A stretch of 64,000 nucleotides of DNA from Blepharisma stoltei. Lineage: Eukaryota > Ciliophora > Heterotrichea > Heterotrichida > Blepharismidae. Of this stretch, positions 11,846 through 22,929 are shown in pieces. How positions within the stretch are numbered: the first letter of the stretch is position 1; each line of letters opens with the position of its first letter. The notes under the pieces were generated by a model that saw only the letters and a program-made list of their open reading frames with translations, was not told the origin of the DNA and did not search any database. The position numbers and the translations under genes are program-made. Location of the stretch: positions 186,001 to 250,000 of the forward strand of contig CAJZBQ010000002.1 in assembly GCA_914767885.1 (NCBI GenBank), written 5' to 3'.

Positions 11846-12272
11846 AATTAATTAATAGAAAAATTATATTATAATTTTCATTAGACCACCAGATTCGCCA
11901 AAAACAGTCTCTTTTTAGGACACGTCAAAGTCTTTTGTGCTACTTTTCTTGACTGAATACTATAGTTAGGAATTTCAACAAAATTCTCACTTCCTGACGG
12001 CAGCAGCTGAAATTTCGTAAAAGTCACCACAGCTCTGATGCTCATCGTGATCGGTATATCAAGTTTAATTAATTGCACTATATTAGTCAGATTTTCACTT
12101 GACAAAAATTTATAAAGCTTCATCATTGTTGAGCTTGAGGAGCTTAAAATTTTTAATATAGGCTATAATTTGTTTAACGAAAATGGGAACTCCTAACTAA
12201 TCCACATATGGGCTTTTGAATTTTTCACAAGGTTTTTATTAATATCACATTTAGCTTCAGCTTGAGGCAGGT
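11846..12272 (-). pseudogene. duplicated 3' fragment of the ANKRD13-like gene
   Basis: About 430 bp here are nearly identical to 17773-18210, the 3' end plus downstream flank of the ANKRD13-like gene. Similarity begins at AATTAATTAATAG and stops abruptly at CTTGAGGCAGGT. This copy lacks the codons for NSFP, has several substitutions, and has no upstream exons. It is a segmental copy without a start and is unlikely to make a protein. Confidence 0.8.
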
Positions 12273-12538
12273 AGTCCAACCTGTAAAGCGATTTTCTTTG
12301 TTCCAGGTGAATTCTCCATAGCGAACAAGAACTAACTGATAGGTGCCATTAAATATTTATTATTTAGATATTTTGATAGTTATATTAAGCTATAAAATTT
12401 GAGATAATTTTAATAATTATTATGCAGGCATTTTAAAAACAGCTTTGCTTTTATAAATAGGTGGATGTGGCAGACTGTGCTCATATATTTTAGTATGCAG
12501 CAAATTATTCAGTATTGAACTCAAATGTTTCAGCATGG

Positions 12539-13431
12539 TACTTCGTGTCTTCACACGAGGTCTACTCCATAAAGACTTTTTTTTTTGGCCTATTTTTTTT
12601 TGGCCTATTTTTTTTGGGTCTTTTTTTCTCTCGAGGATAATTCATGAAGCTGCTGAGAGAACTAAATAATTATTGGGTAACGGATGTATTTCCTTACACG
12701 ATTAATATTGAGTAAATTAAGTGGAAAAATCCTAGCATTATTGGAGTAAGAGATCTGTTAAAGGTGTATTTTATGCTGATAAAATCGTTTAAAATACATT
12801 AAAAGTCATATTAAAATCATTAGTATGAAATTAGGCCCAAATATTAGTAAAAAATAGCTAAAAAATGGCCAAAAAAAAGTCCAAAAAAAAGTCAAAACAA
12901 AATAGGTCAAAACAAAATAGGCCAAAAAAAATAGGCCAAAAAAAAATAGGCTAAAAAAAAATAGGCCAAAAAAAAATAGGCCAAAAAAAAAAATAGGCCA
13001 AAATAAATAGGCCAAAAAAAAATAGGCCAAAAAAACATAGGCCAAAAAAAAATAGGCCAAAAAAAAATAGGCAAAAAAAAATAGTCGAAATAAAATTAGG
13101 CGAAAAAAAATAGGCCAAACAAAAAAAAGGCCAAAAAAAAATAGGTCAAAAACAATAGGCCAAAAAAAAATAGGCCAAAAAAAAATAGGCCAAAAAAAAA
13201 TAGGCAAAAAAAAATAGTCGAAATAAAATTAGGCGAAAAAAAATAGCCCAAACAAAAAAAAGGCCAAAAAAAAATAGGTCAAAAACAATAGGCCAAAAAA
13301 AAATAGGCCAAAAAAAAATAGGCCAAAAAAAAATAGGCCAAAAAAAATAGGCCAAAAAAAATTAGGCCAAAAAAAATAGGCCAAAAAAAAAATAGTCTTT
13401 ATGAGTAGACCTCGTGTGAAGGAACCTGGTA
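12539..13431. mobile_element. inverted-repeat element filled with a GGCCAAAAAAAAATA minisatellite
   Basis: The left end GTACTTCGTGTCTTCACACG (from 12538) and the inverted right end (about 13395-13432, ..CGTGTGAAGGAACCTGGTAC) form imperfect terminal inverted repeats of about 45 bp. Both then run into AAAGACTTTTT. Inside are a unique stretch (about 12625-12835) and about 40 copies of a 13-17-nt unit GGCCAAAAAAAAATA (12836-13392), with a few inverted copies at the left edge. A block of about 110 bp is itself duplicated (13063-13170 and 13193-13300). TA lies at both outer ends. Confidence 0.75.
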
Positions 13432-14152
13432 CTTAATATGAAACTTATATCGCAGATATATAAAATAGTTAGTTAAAAATAGTAAGCTTGCGCAACAAAA
13501 ATATCAAAATATTTTAAACAATAAACATTTAAATGCCTTTTTATATTTTATTTTCTGAGCCAAGCCTTATAAATGCAATTAAATGGCAATTAAGTTAAAT
13601 TTATTTTACCACTTAAACCTTTATGAGCATATTCAAAATGCTACAGGTTTTTTGCATTAGGCTAACTTGAAAACCTGAGTGATTAGCATATCCCTCTCAA
13701 TTTTCACGAAATCAATGTTTTAGTGCCATTTCTAATTTTTGCAAATAAAATATTTTCAAGAACTTAAAAGTCTCCTATATTAAGACATTGGGCACTTAAA
13801 AATTTATTTCGAAATTAATATGAATAAGTATTAATTATGATTCATTTTAAATTAAGGGCATGCAGTTAATCTGATCATTTCTGAATCAAAGAAAAATCAC
13901 TCTTCGACAGCTAAAATAAATTTCAGATACTTCAACTACCTAATGTCTCATGAATTTATTAGCTAGCTATTAAACTTGTATTTAATTAATTACACTGCAT
14001 TTAATTGCATAAATTAAAAATCTCTGCTCACACATTTTAATAAGAAAATGGTACTTAGGTCGCTGTGAAGACTTGGAAGAGCAGCTTCCAGGCTCAATTG
14101 TAGTGCTTCTCATCATACAAAATCTTTGTCCTTCCTGTCTTGTCAAGCGAGA
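13432..14152. other. intergenic, no gene seen
   Basis: AT-rich sequence with stops in all frames. I found no ORF with coding character and no recognised repeat. Confidence 0.5.
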
Positions 14153-16337
14153 ATGCTCTCTTTTCGACCAATAAGATTTTTTGTTTCGCAATCCAATACT
14201 ATTGAATCACTTCAAATAAGAGTAGCCCAGCTAGAGAAAGAGCAAGGAGATAATAGCTTAAGCCTAATAAGCCTCTATGATCAGCTTGGAAATGCCTTTA
14301 TAGGCATGGGAGACTCAATAATAGCAGCCACATATTTTGAAAATGCTATAAAAATCATTGAAAAACAGCAACAAAGAGATCTCGATAGCCTTAAAACTAG
14401 ATACATAGATCTAGGCTCTATGTATCTAGAGATAAAAGATGCAGGGAAAGCTCTCAAATTTTTTGAAAAATCGTTACAATTAGCCAAAGAAATGCAAGGA
14501 GATAATAGTAAAGAAATTGCTATAGCCCTAAATTATTTATCAGTGGCTCATAAGCTTAACACCGACGATGAAAAATATAATGAATGCTTAGATCTAGCTT
14601 TACCTTACATGCAAAAAAATATTAATAGTAATGATGCGCAGATAGGTCTTTATTTCATTGTGCGCAGCGAAGCACTCGCTTTAAAAAATAAAGTTAATGA
14701 GTCAATTGATTGCTTATATACATCTAGAAAAATAATTGAGCGATCATTGGGGCCAATATCAAATGAGCTTGCTTTAATAGACAGAAATATGGCATTTCTA
14801 TACTTAAAATTTGGAATGGCGAAAGAGTCTATAGACGCCTTTGAGCGTGCTATCCATGCTTTGCAAACTTTAAAAATTTTTGATGAGAGCCTTATAGAGC
14901 TTTATAGGAATCTAGCCTACCTTTACAAACGAATAAATAATTTAAAAAAATCTGACTCCTCCCTCTAAATTTGAACGAAATATTGATAAAGATTCTATTT
15001 TTGAGTTTTTTAGTGGAAAAAATTTTTATAGGTGAGAATACTAAGTTTTATGAAATTATTTTGGTATATTTTATGAATACTATTTAAACAGTTTTCAGAC
15101 GAATCAACTAATTTTTTGAATTAACTCTTAAAATTTATTTATATAAAATTTAATTATAATTTTTTTTTAAAAAAAATACCCTTTAAAATTTAAACAAATA
15201 TTTTTGGTCGGGAGTAAAGAAACTATAGAAAAAGGAGCAGAAGCCGTTAAAAAGATGAAAGGAGATAAGAAAAAACTTCTCGCAATATACTATAATTTTG
15301 TAGGATATGATTTTAAAGTTTTAGGAGATATAGAAACAAGCAAGGAATGCATTCATAAATCATTATAATTATTTGAAACCTTGGAAATAGAAAACACAAA
15401 ACAGATGGGAATTTGCTACCAAAACTTTTCAATGTATGCTTAAGATTGCAATGATAATGATAAAGCCATAGAATATGCCCAAAAAGCCTTAGAAATCAAA
15501 CGAGCTACAGGATTTAGCCCTGGCGAAATCGCCAATTCTATAATAGCAATTGGCCAATGGTACATTTTTAAAGGGGAGTTAAATACAGCTGAGTCTTATT
15601 TAATAGAAGCCAAACAGTTATTAGAAGATAAAAACGTTAAGGATGAAACTGCTTGAGACTTCTGCTTGACAGGATTTGCACTTTTATACAAAGCGCAAGA
15701 GAAAGATGCAGAAGCTCTTGAAACTTTCCAAAAAGTGGTTGAAATCAAGCGCAGGGCTTATGGCGATGTTCATGGGACTTTTGGTGAGGTTTATTCTAGT
15801 ATAGGGCAACTCTATGAAAAATCAAATCGCATGCAGGAAGCTATTGAAGAGTATAAAAAAGCTATCGATGCAAATATAAAAGCATATGGAAGAGACCATC
15901 CAAAAACTTATCAATATCTCAGTCAATTAGGATCTGCTTATAGAACTGTTGGAAAAATTCAAGAAGCTATGGAAGCTCATAATGACGCTCTTGAGATAGG
16001 ACTTACTTTATTTGGAGAAAATGATTTTAATACTGGATTTATTTATAGCGGCCTTGCTAAAGATTACAGAGATTTGCAATTTTGGGACAAATCAATTCAA
16101 CTCCACAATAAAGCAATAAATATTTATAAGCAATGCTATGATAGAAATCGAGATTTTGAGCAATATTATTGAAGCGAATTATATTGTCTTGGGGAAACAT
16201 ATGAAGCGAAAGGTGATATTATCAATGCATTGCAAAATTATCCAAAAGTGAAAGGCTTCTATAATGACACATACGGAGAAAATCATGAGTTTGTTGCAGA
16301 AATTCAGACAAAAATTGATAGTATTAAAGCAACTTAA
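14153..16337 (+). pseudogene. TPR-repeat protein, apparently disabled (two in-frame TAA, altered IES boundary)
   Basis: From ATG 14153 the translation starts MLSFRPIRFFVSQS, a possible mitochondrial presequence. A long array of tetratricopeptide repeats follows (LYDQLGNAFIGMGD, GKALKFFEKSLQLA, then after the insert AIEYAQKALEIKR, GQLYEKSNRMQEAIEEYKKA and others). The insert 14953-15214 must be removed to keep the frame, giving 641 codons. Two in-frame TAA codons remain at 15366 and 15441 inside conserved TPR sequence, and neither fits a 15-nt intron. Trp-TGA occurs at 15656, 15665 and 16170. Either this germline copy is a pseudogene or there is an unseen correction. Confidence 0.65.
14953..15214. 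mobile_element. decayed family-B MITE with mismatched ends (TGA/TAA) in the TPR gene
   Basis: The 262-bp insert begins ACTCCTCCCTCTAAATTTGAAC and ends GGTCGGGAG. The flanks are TGA (14953-14955) and TAA (15215-15217), so only one side keeps TA. Removing 262 bp restores frame (LKKS-KETIEKG). Confidence 0.7.
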
Positions 16338-16880
16338 AATATATTTATTTTTTTAAAAATAATAGTTCTTTGAGTGAAAGCTTTAAACAATATAAAGCTT
16401 TTAGAAATAAGAAAATGCCATAAAATAATTCAGTTAACTTCAAAATAAATATCCTGCCTTGTGATTATCATTTTTTTAGTCCTATATAATTTATAATTTT
16501 AGATTTCAACTACCAAAATAAATGACTCAATTTAAGTGAAAGTTTATGAATTAGTAACAGCTTGCAGCACTGCCTAAGTTTTAGATAAGCTGCTAGTGCT
16601 CTCGAGTGCCTCGCTCTCAAAATTCTTCAATTTGAAGAAGCTAGATACCAGCCTTTTAAGCATTGCCTTAGCCTATATTTTCTTCGTGTTTGGCTCAAGG
16701 CAGGAAATAGAGCGAATTTAAACTAATCCCAGTTGTTTCTACATTGCATTAATAAGTTATTTAAAGCTTAAACTGGTTTATCTTAAATCAACGCTAATGC
16801 TGTTTTACAGTAGACATTTTTTAAATTATCAATTTTTAACACTATTTTAAATTATAGATTTAATTTATAAATATTATTTC
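16338..16880. other. intergenic, no gene seen
   Basis: No coding frame. A somewhat GC-richer stretch at about 16555-16720 (GCTTGCAGCACTGCCTAAG onward, short inverted pairs) differs from its surroundings and may be an old retroposon fragment. Confidence 0.35.
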
Positions 16881-17604
16881 TCACTCCCCCCCCTTTAAAT
16901 TGGAGCAAAAGATAGATAAAATTTCCATTTTTTGGGTAAAATTATCCCCCTTTAAATTGAAAAAAATTCAATTTTATAATAAAATTTTTTATAGATAAAA
17001 ATCATAGTTTTGATATAAATTAAATATTTCTTCTTAACTAAAATTAAAAATTTATTTATATCTTGCTCTTTTTTAAAGAATAGAGTGTAAAGAGTATCTT
17101 ATTTAAAATAAATTTATTATCCTTAATTGCGAAATTTTAAAAAAATTTAACTTTTTTAGATAAAAATAATATTTTTAATTTAAATAATTTTGATATAAAT
17201 TCAATGCAAATTCTTTACAAAAAGTGAAAATTTATTTATTTCTTGCTTTATTTTAAAGAATAGAGTATAAATACATCTTATTTAAACAAAATTAGCACTT
17301 TGATCGATAAATTTTCTAAAATTTTTTTTTATCAATAAAAATAATAATTTTTGTGTAAATAGTTTTGATGCCAATTAATAGTGGCGTATTAACTAATAAT
17401 GAAAATTTAGTTATATATTTGCTTTGTTTTAAAGGATAAAGAGTAAATTGCATTTTATTAAACAAATTTTTGATCTAATTCGATAAATCTTTGAAATTTT
17501 TATTATAAAAAGTTTTATATTGATTATTTTTTATAAAGCAATTTTCTTAACCCCCTTTAAATTGGAACAAAATTTTTTGTTCCAATTTAAAAGGGGGAGA
17601 GTCA
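16881..17604. mobile_element. family-B MITE copy B3, intergenic, flanked by TCA
   Basis: Terminal inverted repeats CACTCCCCCCCCTTTAAATTGG and CCAATTTAAAAGGGGGAGAG enclose about 720 bp of AT-rich sequence with internal repeated blocks (AAATTTATTTATWTCTTGC). The direct repeat on both sides is TCA (16881-16883 and 17602-17604). The interior matches copy B4 at 27590 over most of its length. Confidence 0.85.
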
Positions 17605-17807
17605 AGAGCAAGTGGAATATTTTAAATGATCTATAAGCGTTCTCATTACTAAAATTAGGAGTAAAAGAAATTAGATAGTTTAGCAGCAAATTCGATTAAT
17701 ATTAAATAACCATTCACAGCTATAATTCTAAAATGGTTTTCAGATCTTTGTGCAGATTAGGAAGAATATTGGAATTAATTAATAGAAAAATTATATTATA
17801 ATTTTCA

Positions 17808-20065
17808 TTAGACCACCAGATTCGCCAAAAACAGTCTCTTTTTAGGACACGTCAAAGTCTTTTGTGCTACTTTTCTTGACTGGATACTATAGTTAGGAAT
17901 TTCAGCAAAATTCTCACTTCCTGACGGCAGCAGCTGAAATTTCGTAAAAGTCACCACAGCTCTGATACTCATCGTGATCGGTATATCAAGTTTAATAGGA
18001 AAAGAGTTAATTGGCACTATATTAGTCAGATTTTCACTTGACAAAAATTTATAAAGCTTCATCATTGTTGAGCTTGAGGTACTTAAAAGTTTTAATATAG
18101 GCAAAAATTTGTTTAACGAAAATGGGAATTCCTCACTAATCCACATATGGGCTTTTGAATTTTTCACAAGGTTTTTATTAATATCACATTTAGCTTCAGC
18201 TTGAGGCAGGTGGTGCTCGAAATTGCTGGACTCAGAAAAATCTGTGCCTAATATTTCAAAGTATCGGTTTTCAGATAATGGGACTTGCTCTACCCCTTTT
18301 TTCTTATACTTAAATAATGCTTTAAAATCCACTTTGAATTTCTGGGAGTTTCATTGGCTTATTTTTGTTTTAACCGGTTTTCCTCTTCAAGATAAACAAG
18401 GCTCGACTGTATACGAAATAAAAGATAAATCTCCTTGTATAGGCTCAGATTTCAAAATATCTCCAATCACCGCTAACTTTTCTTCAGGGTCGATATCTTC
18501 AAGAGGGTTAACAAGAGTTTTTTTGGAATGATTTGCGACGATTAAATCGGTCACTGAATTTCTCTTATCACCTAGAGCGTTATTTTTAAAGAAAAATGAC
18601 ATGTTTCTTCGCTTAGATTTTAATTTTTTTCACCCTACAAGAGTTGTGTCGAGCCGAAAGGATTTTCCGACTTTTCAGAGCTTGCAGGTGTCGTTAGGAG
18701 TGAAATGGCCGATAAGTGGAATGACCTTGCTGTCGAATTCTCACTTGATTTCTAAATAAAAATCAGGGAGGCTTTCGAGTGCTTCTAGGGCTAAATGGCG
18801 ATTGATTTCTCATTTTTTCATTTTTTCTTCGTGGAAGTATTCGAATAAAATTCCAACGATTTCGCTGTTTTTCTGAGCCACTGCTTCGTCCATAACACTT
18901 CAGCCATTATGATCTTTTATATGTGGATCGGCACCGCTTCTAACGCGCTCATAGTTAATTTTTTTATATTTTAAGTATTTTAATTGATTTTTACATGTTT
19001 CTGATAAAAATTATTTTTTTAATTTTTAGGCCAAGCACAGGAGAAGTAAGAAGTAGGCGGATGATATCAATAAAATCTCTCTTCGATTGAGCTAGCTTAA
19101 TTGCTAGCATTAGAGGTGTATTTTCATGATGATCTTGGAAGTTAATTATTTCTGGCAGATTCAGAGGTTTGCAGTTAATCAACTCTCTAACTCTCCACTC
19201 AGATAAAATTTTTTTTGCTTATGCAGGGAATTTTATTAATTTTTTATAAATTTTATTTATCTATATTTTAAGAAATCCAAAATTAATAATTATACTAAAA
19301 TTTAATAGAAATTAGCTTACTCCCCCTCCGTGAGTGAACAAAAAAATTTTGTTCACTCACGGAGGGGGTTAATTTGTTTTTTTAAAAAAAATTTATATAT
19401 AAATTTTATAAAAAAAATATTTTTTTTCTAAATTTAAAAAAATCCTAATTCGCAAAAATTGGAAGGCAAATATTAATTTAATTTATAAAATTTATAATTT
19501 AAAGAGCAATTCGTTTAAAATTAAATAGAATTAGCTCTAGATTTTATTATACTAATTATCATTTATATATCAAAAATTTTTTTCCATAAAAAATTTTTCT
19601 ATTAAAACAATTTTTGTTCACTCACGGAGGGTGGGTTTTTGGGCAAAAAATGGTGATTTTTCTAATGGTTTTGTTCACTCACGAAGGGGGGGGGGAGTTA
19701 GTTTTTATTAAATAAAACGAAATATATTTTTACTCTTGTGAATGAGTAAGCATTTTCAGCTCGCACCGATATATCATTGCATGAATATAATAGGGATGTG
19801 ATGAAACAAGTGAATTGAGCTTAGAATTTAGCCGCTTATGGTGTTTTTTGAATATTTTATGATGCTTTAATTTTGGAAAAGACAGCACTGAGACATCTGT
19901 AATAGCATGGTCTACAACTTCTGAGTCAGGGACTTCCAGGTCACTATCTGATATAGAAGTAAGATTATTGCTTTCAATTTCATTGTGTAATAACTTTTCG
20001 CTGTTTGCAAGTGTTCGAGAACTTGGTACTATGCTCGAATCCCAATCTTCATAAATCAAGCTCAT
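17808..20065 (-). CDS. ANKRD13-like ankyrin-repeat/GPCR-chaperone protein
   Basis: Translated with Trp-TGA and after removing inserts 18957-19047 and 19205-19772, the gene gives 532 residues. An unmatched N-terminus is followed by ankyrin repeats (HPYYIHAMI, NTPLMLAIKLAQSK, GADPHIKDHNGWSVMDEAV). The GPCR-chaperone region typical of ANKRD13A-D comes next (FYLEIKWEFDSKVIPLIGHF, DTCKLWKVGKSFRLDTTLVG) and the closing MWISEEFPFSLNKFLPILKL..DIPITMSIRAVVTFTKF. Animal relatives bind ubiquitinated membrane cargo during endocytosis. At least six conserved Trp positions are TGA. A partial copy of its 3' end lies at 11846. Confidence 0.8.
18957..19047. mobile_element. short 91-bp IES in the ANKRD13-like gene
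   Basis: AT-rich insert between TA 18956-18957 and TA 19047-19048. On the gene strand, excision joins IIRLLL to NYERVRSGADPH. No inverted repeat is obvious. Confidence 0.72.
19205..19772. mobile_element. 568-bp IES holding a nested family-A MITE (A3)
   Basis: The best frame-preserving junction is TA 19204-19205 with TA 19772-19773, joining PYYIHAMI to LSEWRVRELINCK, which aligns well with ANKRD13 N-termini. Inside it, a complete family-A MITE is flanked by TTA (19317-19319 and 19698-19700). Excising only the MITE leaves stops on both sides, so it appears to sit within an older IES. The outer junction is inferred from homology. Confidence 0.6.
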
Positions 20066-20179
20066 TCTCTTTTTTCTTATATTTAAACTCAGTATATAAT
20101 TATTTGAATTTTAGATTCAGATGAAATCAGTCAATAATTTAAAGCTAAATTCCCTGATTTCTATAAGATTAGATTAAAA

Positions 20180-20520
20180 GTTAGAATGGGTTTTCGGGGT
20201 TTATTTCAGCTCCTCTCCGCCTTTGCCAACTTCAGGCTTTCCACCTTAAGCATCGGGCTGCGCTTACGCCATTTTCTGTTGACGGCACAAAAAATGGTGA
20301 CTTCAGCATCTCTGGGGAGGAGACTCTCCATTACCCTTCGCATCCAGAAATGTGGAATTGTCATGTGGACTCTAATCGGCTTGTCTCTAAGTCAAGGCAA
20401 AAACTCTTTGCTGTGTCCCTAGGAATAAAAACCTACCCCAACACAATTTCCAGGCCCGTCCCTCTTAAACCCACAAATGCCCTGAGGGTGTAGTAAAAGG
20501 ACAGACTGGATAAATCACCA
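20180..20520. repeat. GC-rich non-coding island, possible retroposon relic
   Basis: About 330 bp (TTTCGGGGTTTATTTCAGCT to GACAGACTGG) are markedly GC-richer than the flanks and do not encode a conserved product. Composition resembles the SINE-like inserts at 25955 and 33050, but I see no clear target duplication. Confidence 0.4.
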
Positions 20521-20662
20521 ATTTATTTGTGTAAATTTCTATAAGAAGACATTTATTTTATACATCAGACACTAAACGTCTGGTTATAATTTTTTCTAAT
20601 TTATATCAGCTATAAATAATTTAAATCTCTATAAATATTAGAAAATAATCTTAATTAAATTC

Positions 20663-22712
20663 TTATTTCTGATCTTGAAAATGATGAGGCTCAGCTCCAG
20701 TCGGAGGATAATAAGTCGCTACCCCAAGTCCAAATTGCTGTGACTGCAAATTTTTCTGTCTCACAGGATTTGAGTTCTTCCATTCTTGAAAATTCGGGAT
20801 TGGCCTGCCTTGATATTGAAAATCATGTATAAAATGGCAGTTATCTCCTCTTTCACAACCTTCACCAGAATGAAACTTTTTGCATGGCACCGTTCTGTAA
20901 TTTTGTGGTTTTTTAGTGATAGGATTAAACAAAACTCTTTTTTGTGAAGAAAACAAGTTATATGGATCTACAGGGCTCATTCCTGGCATTTGATTAAAAA
21001 CTGGCTGAGGAGGAATCGGCTGCATTTGTGGCATTATTGGCTGCATAGGAATAATTGTAGGCTGCCCAGACATAGGTGCCATCATAGGTCTTCCAGGCAT
21101 CTGTGCCTGAGGCATCATCAGTTGTGACTGAGGAATTAAAGGTTGTGACTGAGGCATCATAGGCTGTGGTTGAGGCATCATAGGAGGATGCATCATATGT
21201 GTAGAAATATTTGGCATTGAGCTTGGAGGCGCTGGAGGCATCGGAGGTAGCAAAGGAATGTTAAACAGCGACGCTCCAGGATAAGAAGGAACTGGCTGTG
21301 CTGGAGGAGGCTGCACATATGGATTAAAATATTCATTCCCTCCTATTTGTGTACCTAAATCAATTATCGCAGGAGGGTAAGAACCAGGCTATTTAGTTTT
21401 TACTTTGAATAAAGGTATAATTTGGATATCATTATTGTAAAAAGCATTATTGTTTTGCTGAGCAGGGTCTCTAGGAACCACTGGGATATCGTTATCTTTC
21501 TGGTAAATAACTCTTAGCATGGCTTTCTCACGGTTCATCTGCTCGCTGGCTTCTCCGCTTTCTGGCTTAGCATGTTGTGAATTATTAATTTTGATTCCTG
21601 CATATTTAATACTGAAAAGACTGGTATAATTTATTCTAGGCGCCATATTCGCTAGCGTTATTTTCAGCTGACTTGACCGTTCTTTTTCCTGAATTTCTTT
21701 TACTTTTCGGTTCAGCTCGCGTTCCATTTGGGTTTCTCGTCGTCTGAAGTCTTCGACGTTCAGAGTTCGCGTGTCTTCTAGCTCGCTTGGGCGGTCTTGA
21801 GGTCGAAATGATGCACATTTTGCAGAGGGTTCGTCGTTCTTATAGAAGTACTTGACACTCTCCAAACGTTCTTCATCGACCCATCTATTACAATTAGTCT
21901 TAGTCCATTTAAAGTATACTTCATTTATTTAATTTTTTATTTTTAACACCTTAACACCCTAACACCCTGGAATATTTATCTTAAAAAAATATATTAACAT
22001 ACCTCACTTTTTTCTTAATAGGAGTATTGTCGTCGATAATGTCCATTAAAGGTTGCGCCACATATTGTGGAGGAGATTCAATAGGTTTTTCTTGAGGAGG
22101 ACTCGCTGGGATATAGACCTCCTCAATGTTTTCAGAAGTTTCTATTTTTTCTTCGATTTTTTGTCTGTGTTATACTTACTTCTTCGGCAATGGAATTTTA
22201 GTTTCTTTGCTTTTTGGCTTTGAAGGTCGCTTGGGCTCTTCAGGGGCTATCACATTTTTTTTCCATTTAGATACAATAGTTCCTGCCTTGGCCTGGATGC
22301 TTGCATCAGGGTGCTTGTGTAAGCTATTGACAATTTTCCCGATTTCTGTTTTGTCAAGGATTTCTAAAGTGATATTGAGCTTGTTCAGGCACGATAATGA
22401 GCTATGAATCACTTGCTTGTCCTCCTGCTCCAAACTGTGTTTGTGTTCTTTTAGTCAGTTCCCTAATATTTCGATTCCACCCAGCTGAATAAACCTGGTC
22501 AGGGTGGCCTTGTCGTTCTGAGGTGTTTTAAGCAAAACTTGGAGAAGAAACTCTTTGCCTTCGGTGTTTACTGTTTCTTTCATCAAATCTACCAGTCTGC
22601 CGACCCATCTGGTTTCTCCTAGTCCTCCACTTGGTGATAACATGTCTCTGAGCTGACTTTCAAGCTGAACAACTGCAGCAGATCGCTTCATATCCACTAT
22701 TTTTATTACCAT
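20663..22712 (-). CDS. PNUTS/PPP1R10-like PP1 regulatory subunit (TFIIS-N + RVxF + CCCH finger)
   Basis: 633 residues after removing 15-nt introns at 22165-22179 and 21389-21403 and an intron plus IES at 21885-22002. The N-terminus is a TFIIS N-terminal/LW domain (TLTRFIQLGGIEILGNWL.., IVSKWKKN). Next comes a PP1-docking segment KKKVRWVDEERLESVKYFYK, matching the TVTW..LREYFY region of PNUTS. A Pro/Met-rich stretch and a C-terminal CCCH zinc finger (CKKFHSGEGCERGDNCHFIH) follow. PNUTS targets PP1 to RNA polymerase II and chromatin. The domain order is diagnostic. The alternative start Met at 22691 cannot be excluded. Confidence 0.85.
21389..21403 (-). other. 15-nt intron in the PNUTS-like gene
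   Basis: Gene-strand GTAAAAACTAAATAG interrupts IPLFK/PGSYPP with an in-frame TAG. Removing exactly 15 nt restores the frame. Confidence 0.8.
21885..22002 (-). other. intron containing a 103-bp IES with telomere-like repeats
   Basis: The gene-strand sequence from GTATGTTAATA to ATAG is 118 nt. Excising TA-bounded DNA (between TA 21889-21890 and TA 21992-21993) leaves GTATGTTAATAATAG, a canonical 15-nt intron. Splicing then gives KKKVR-WVDEE, the PP1 motif. The IES includes three CCCTAACA-type units at 21945-21969. Confidence 0.6.
22165..22179 (-). other. 15-nt intron in the PNUTS-like gene
   Basis: Gene-strand GTAAGTATAACACAG contains TAA in frame. Removal joins PLPKK to QKIEEKIETSE. Confidence 0.8.
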
Positions 22713-22929
22713 TTATCGCCCGCGATTTATGTCAATTATAATTCTATCAGAAGTAAAATTCAATGTGATTAGTTATCTAAAATTTAAACACAAAAGCTTA
22801 TTTTATGCTGCATCATTCTATCTTGCGCTATAAAAAGAGTCACTAATTATATAAAAATTCATTAATCAGAGTCTTAAAGCATTAATAGCGATATGAAGTT
22901 ATGTATTTGCAAGAATTGACAGAAAAAAA

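Noticed and set aside
12806..13355. Long ORFs of Phe/Leu/Trp/Tyr repeats on the minus strand
   Set aside because: They are the translation of the A-rich minisatellite, with no start context or homology.
12836..13392. CRISPR-like regular repeat array
   Set aside because: Units are 13-17 nt, contiguous and nearly identical with no unique spacers, and the DNA is eukaryotic. It is a minisatellite.
15366..15443. TAA read as Gln, or a 75-bp IES, to rescue the TPR gene
   Set aside because: TAA terminates the other genes cleanly. The 75 bp encode good TPR sequence, and the available TA cuts either leave TAA or break the frame.
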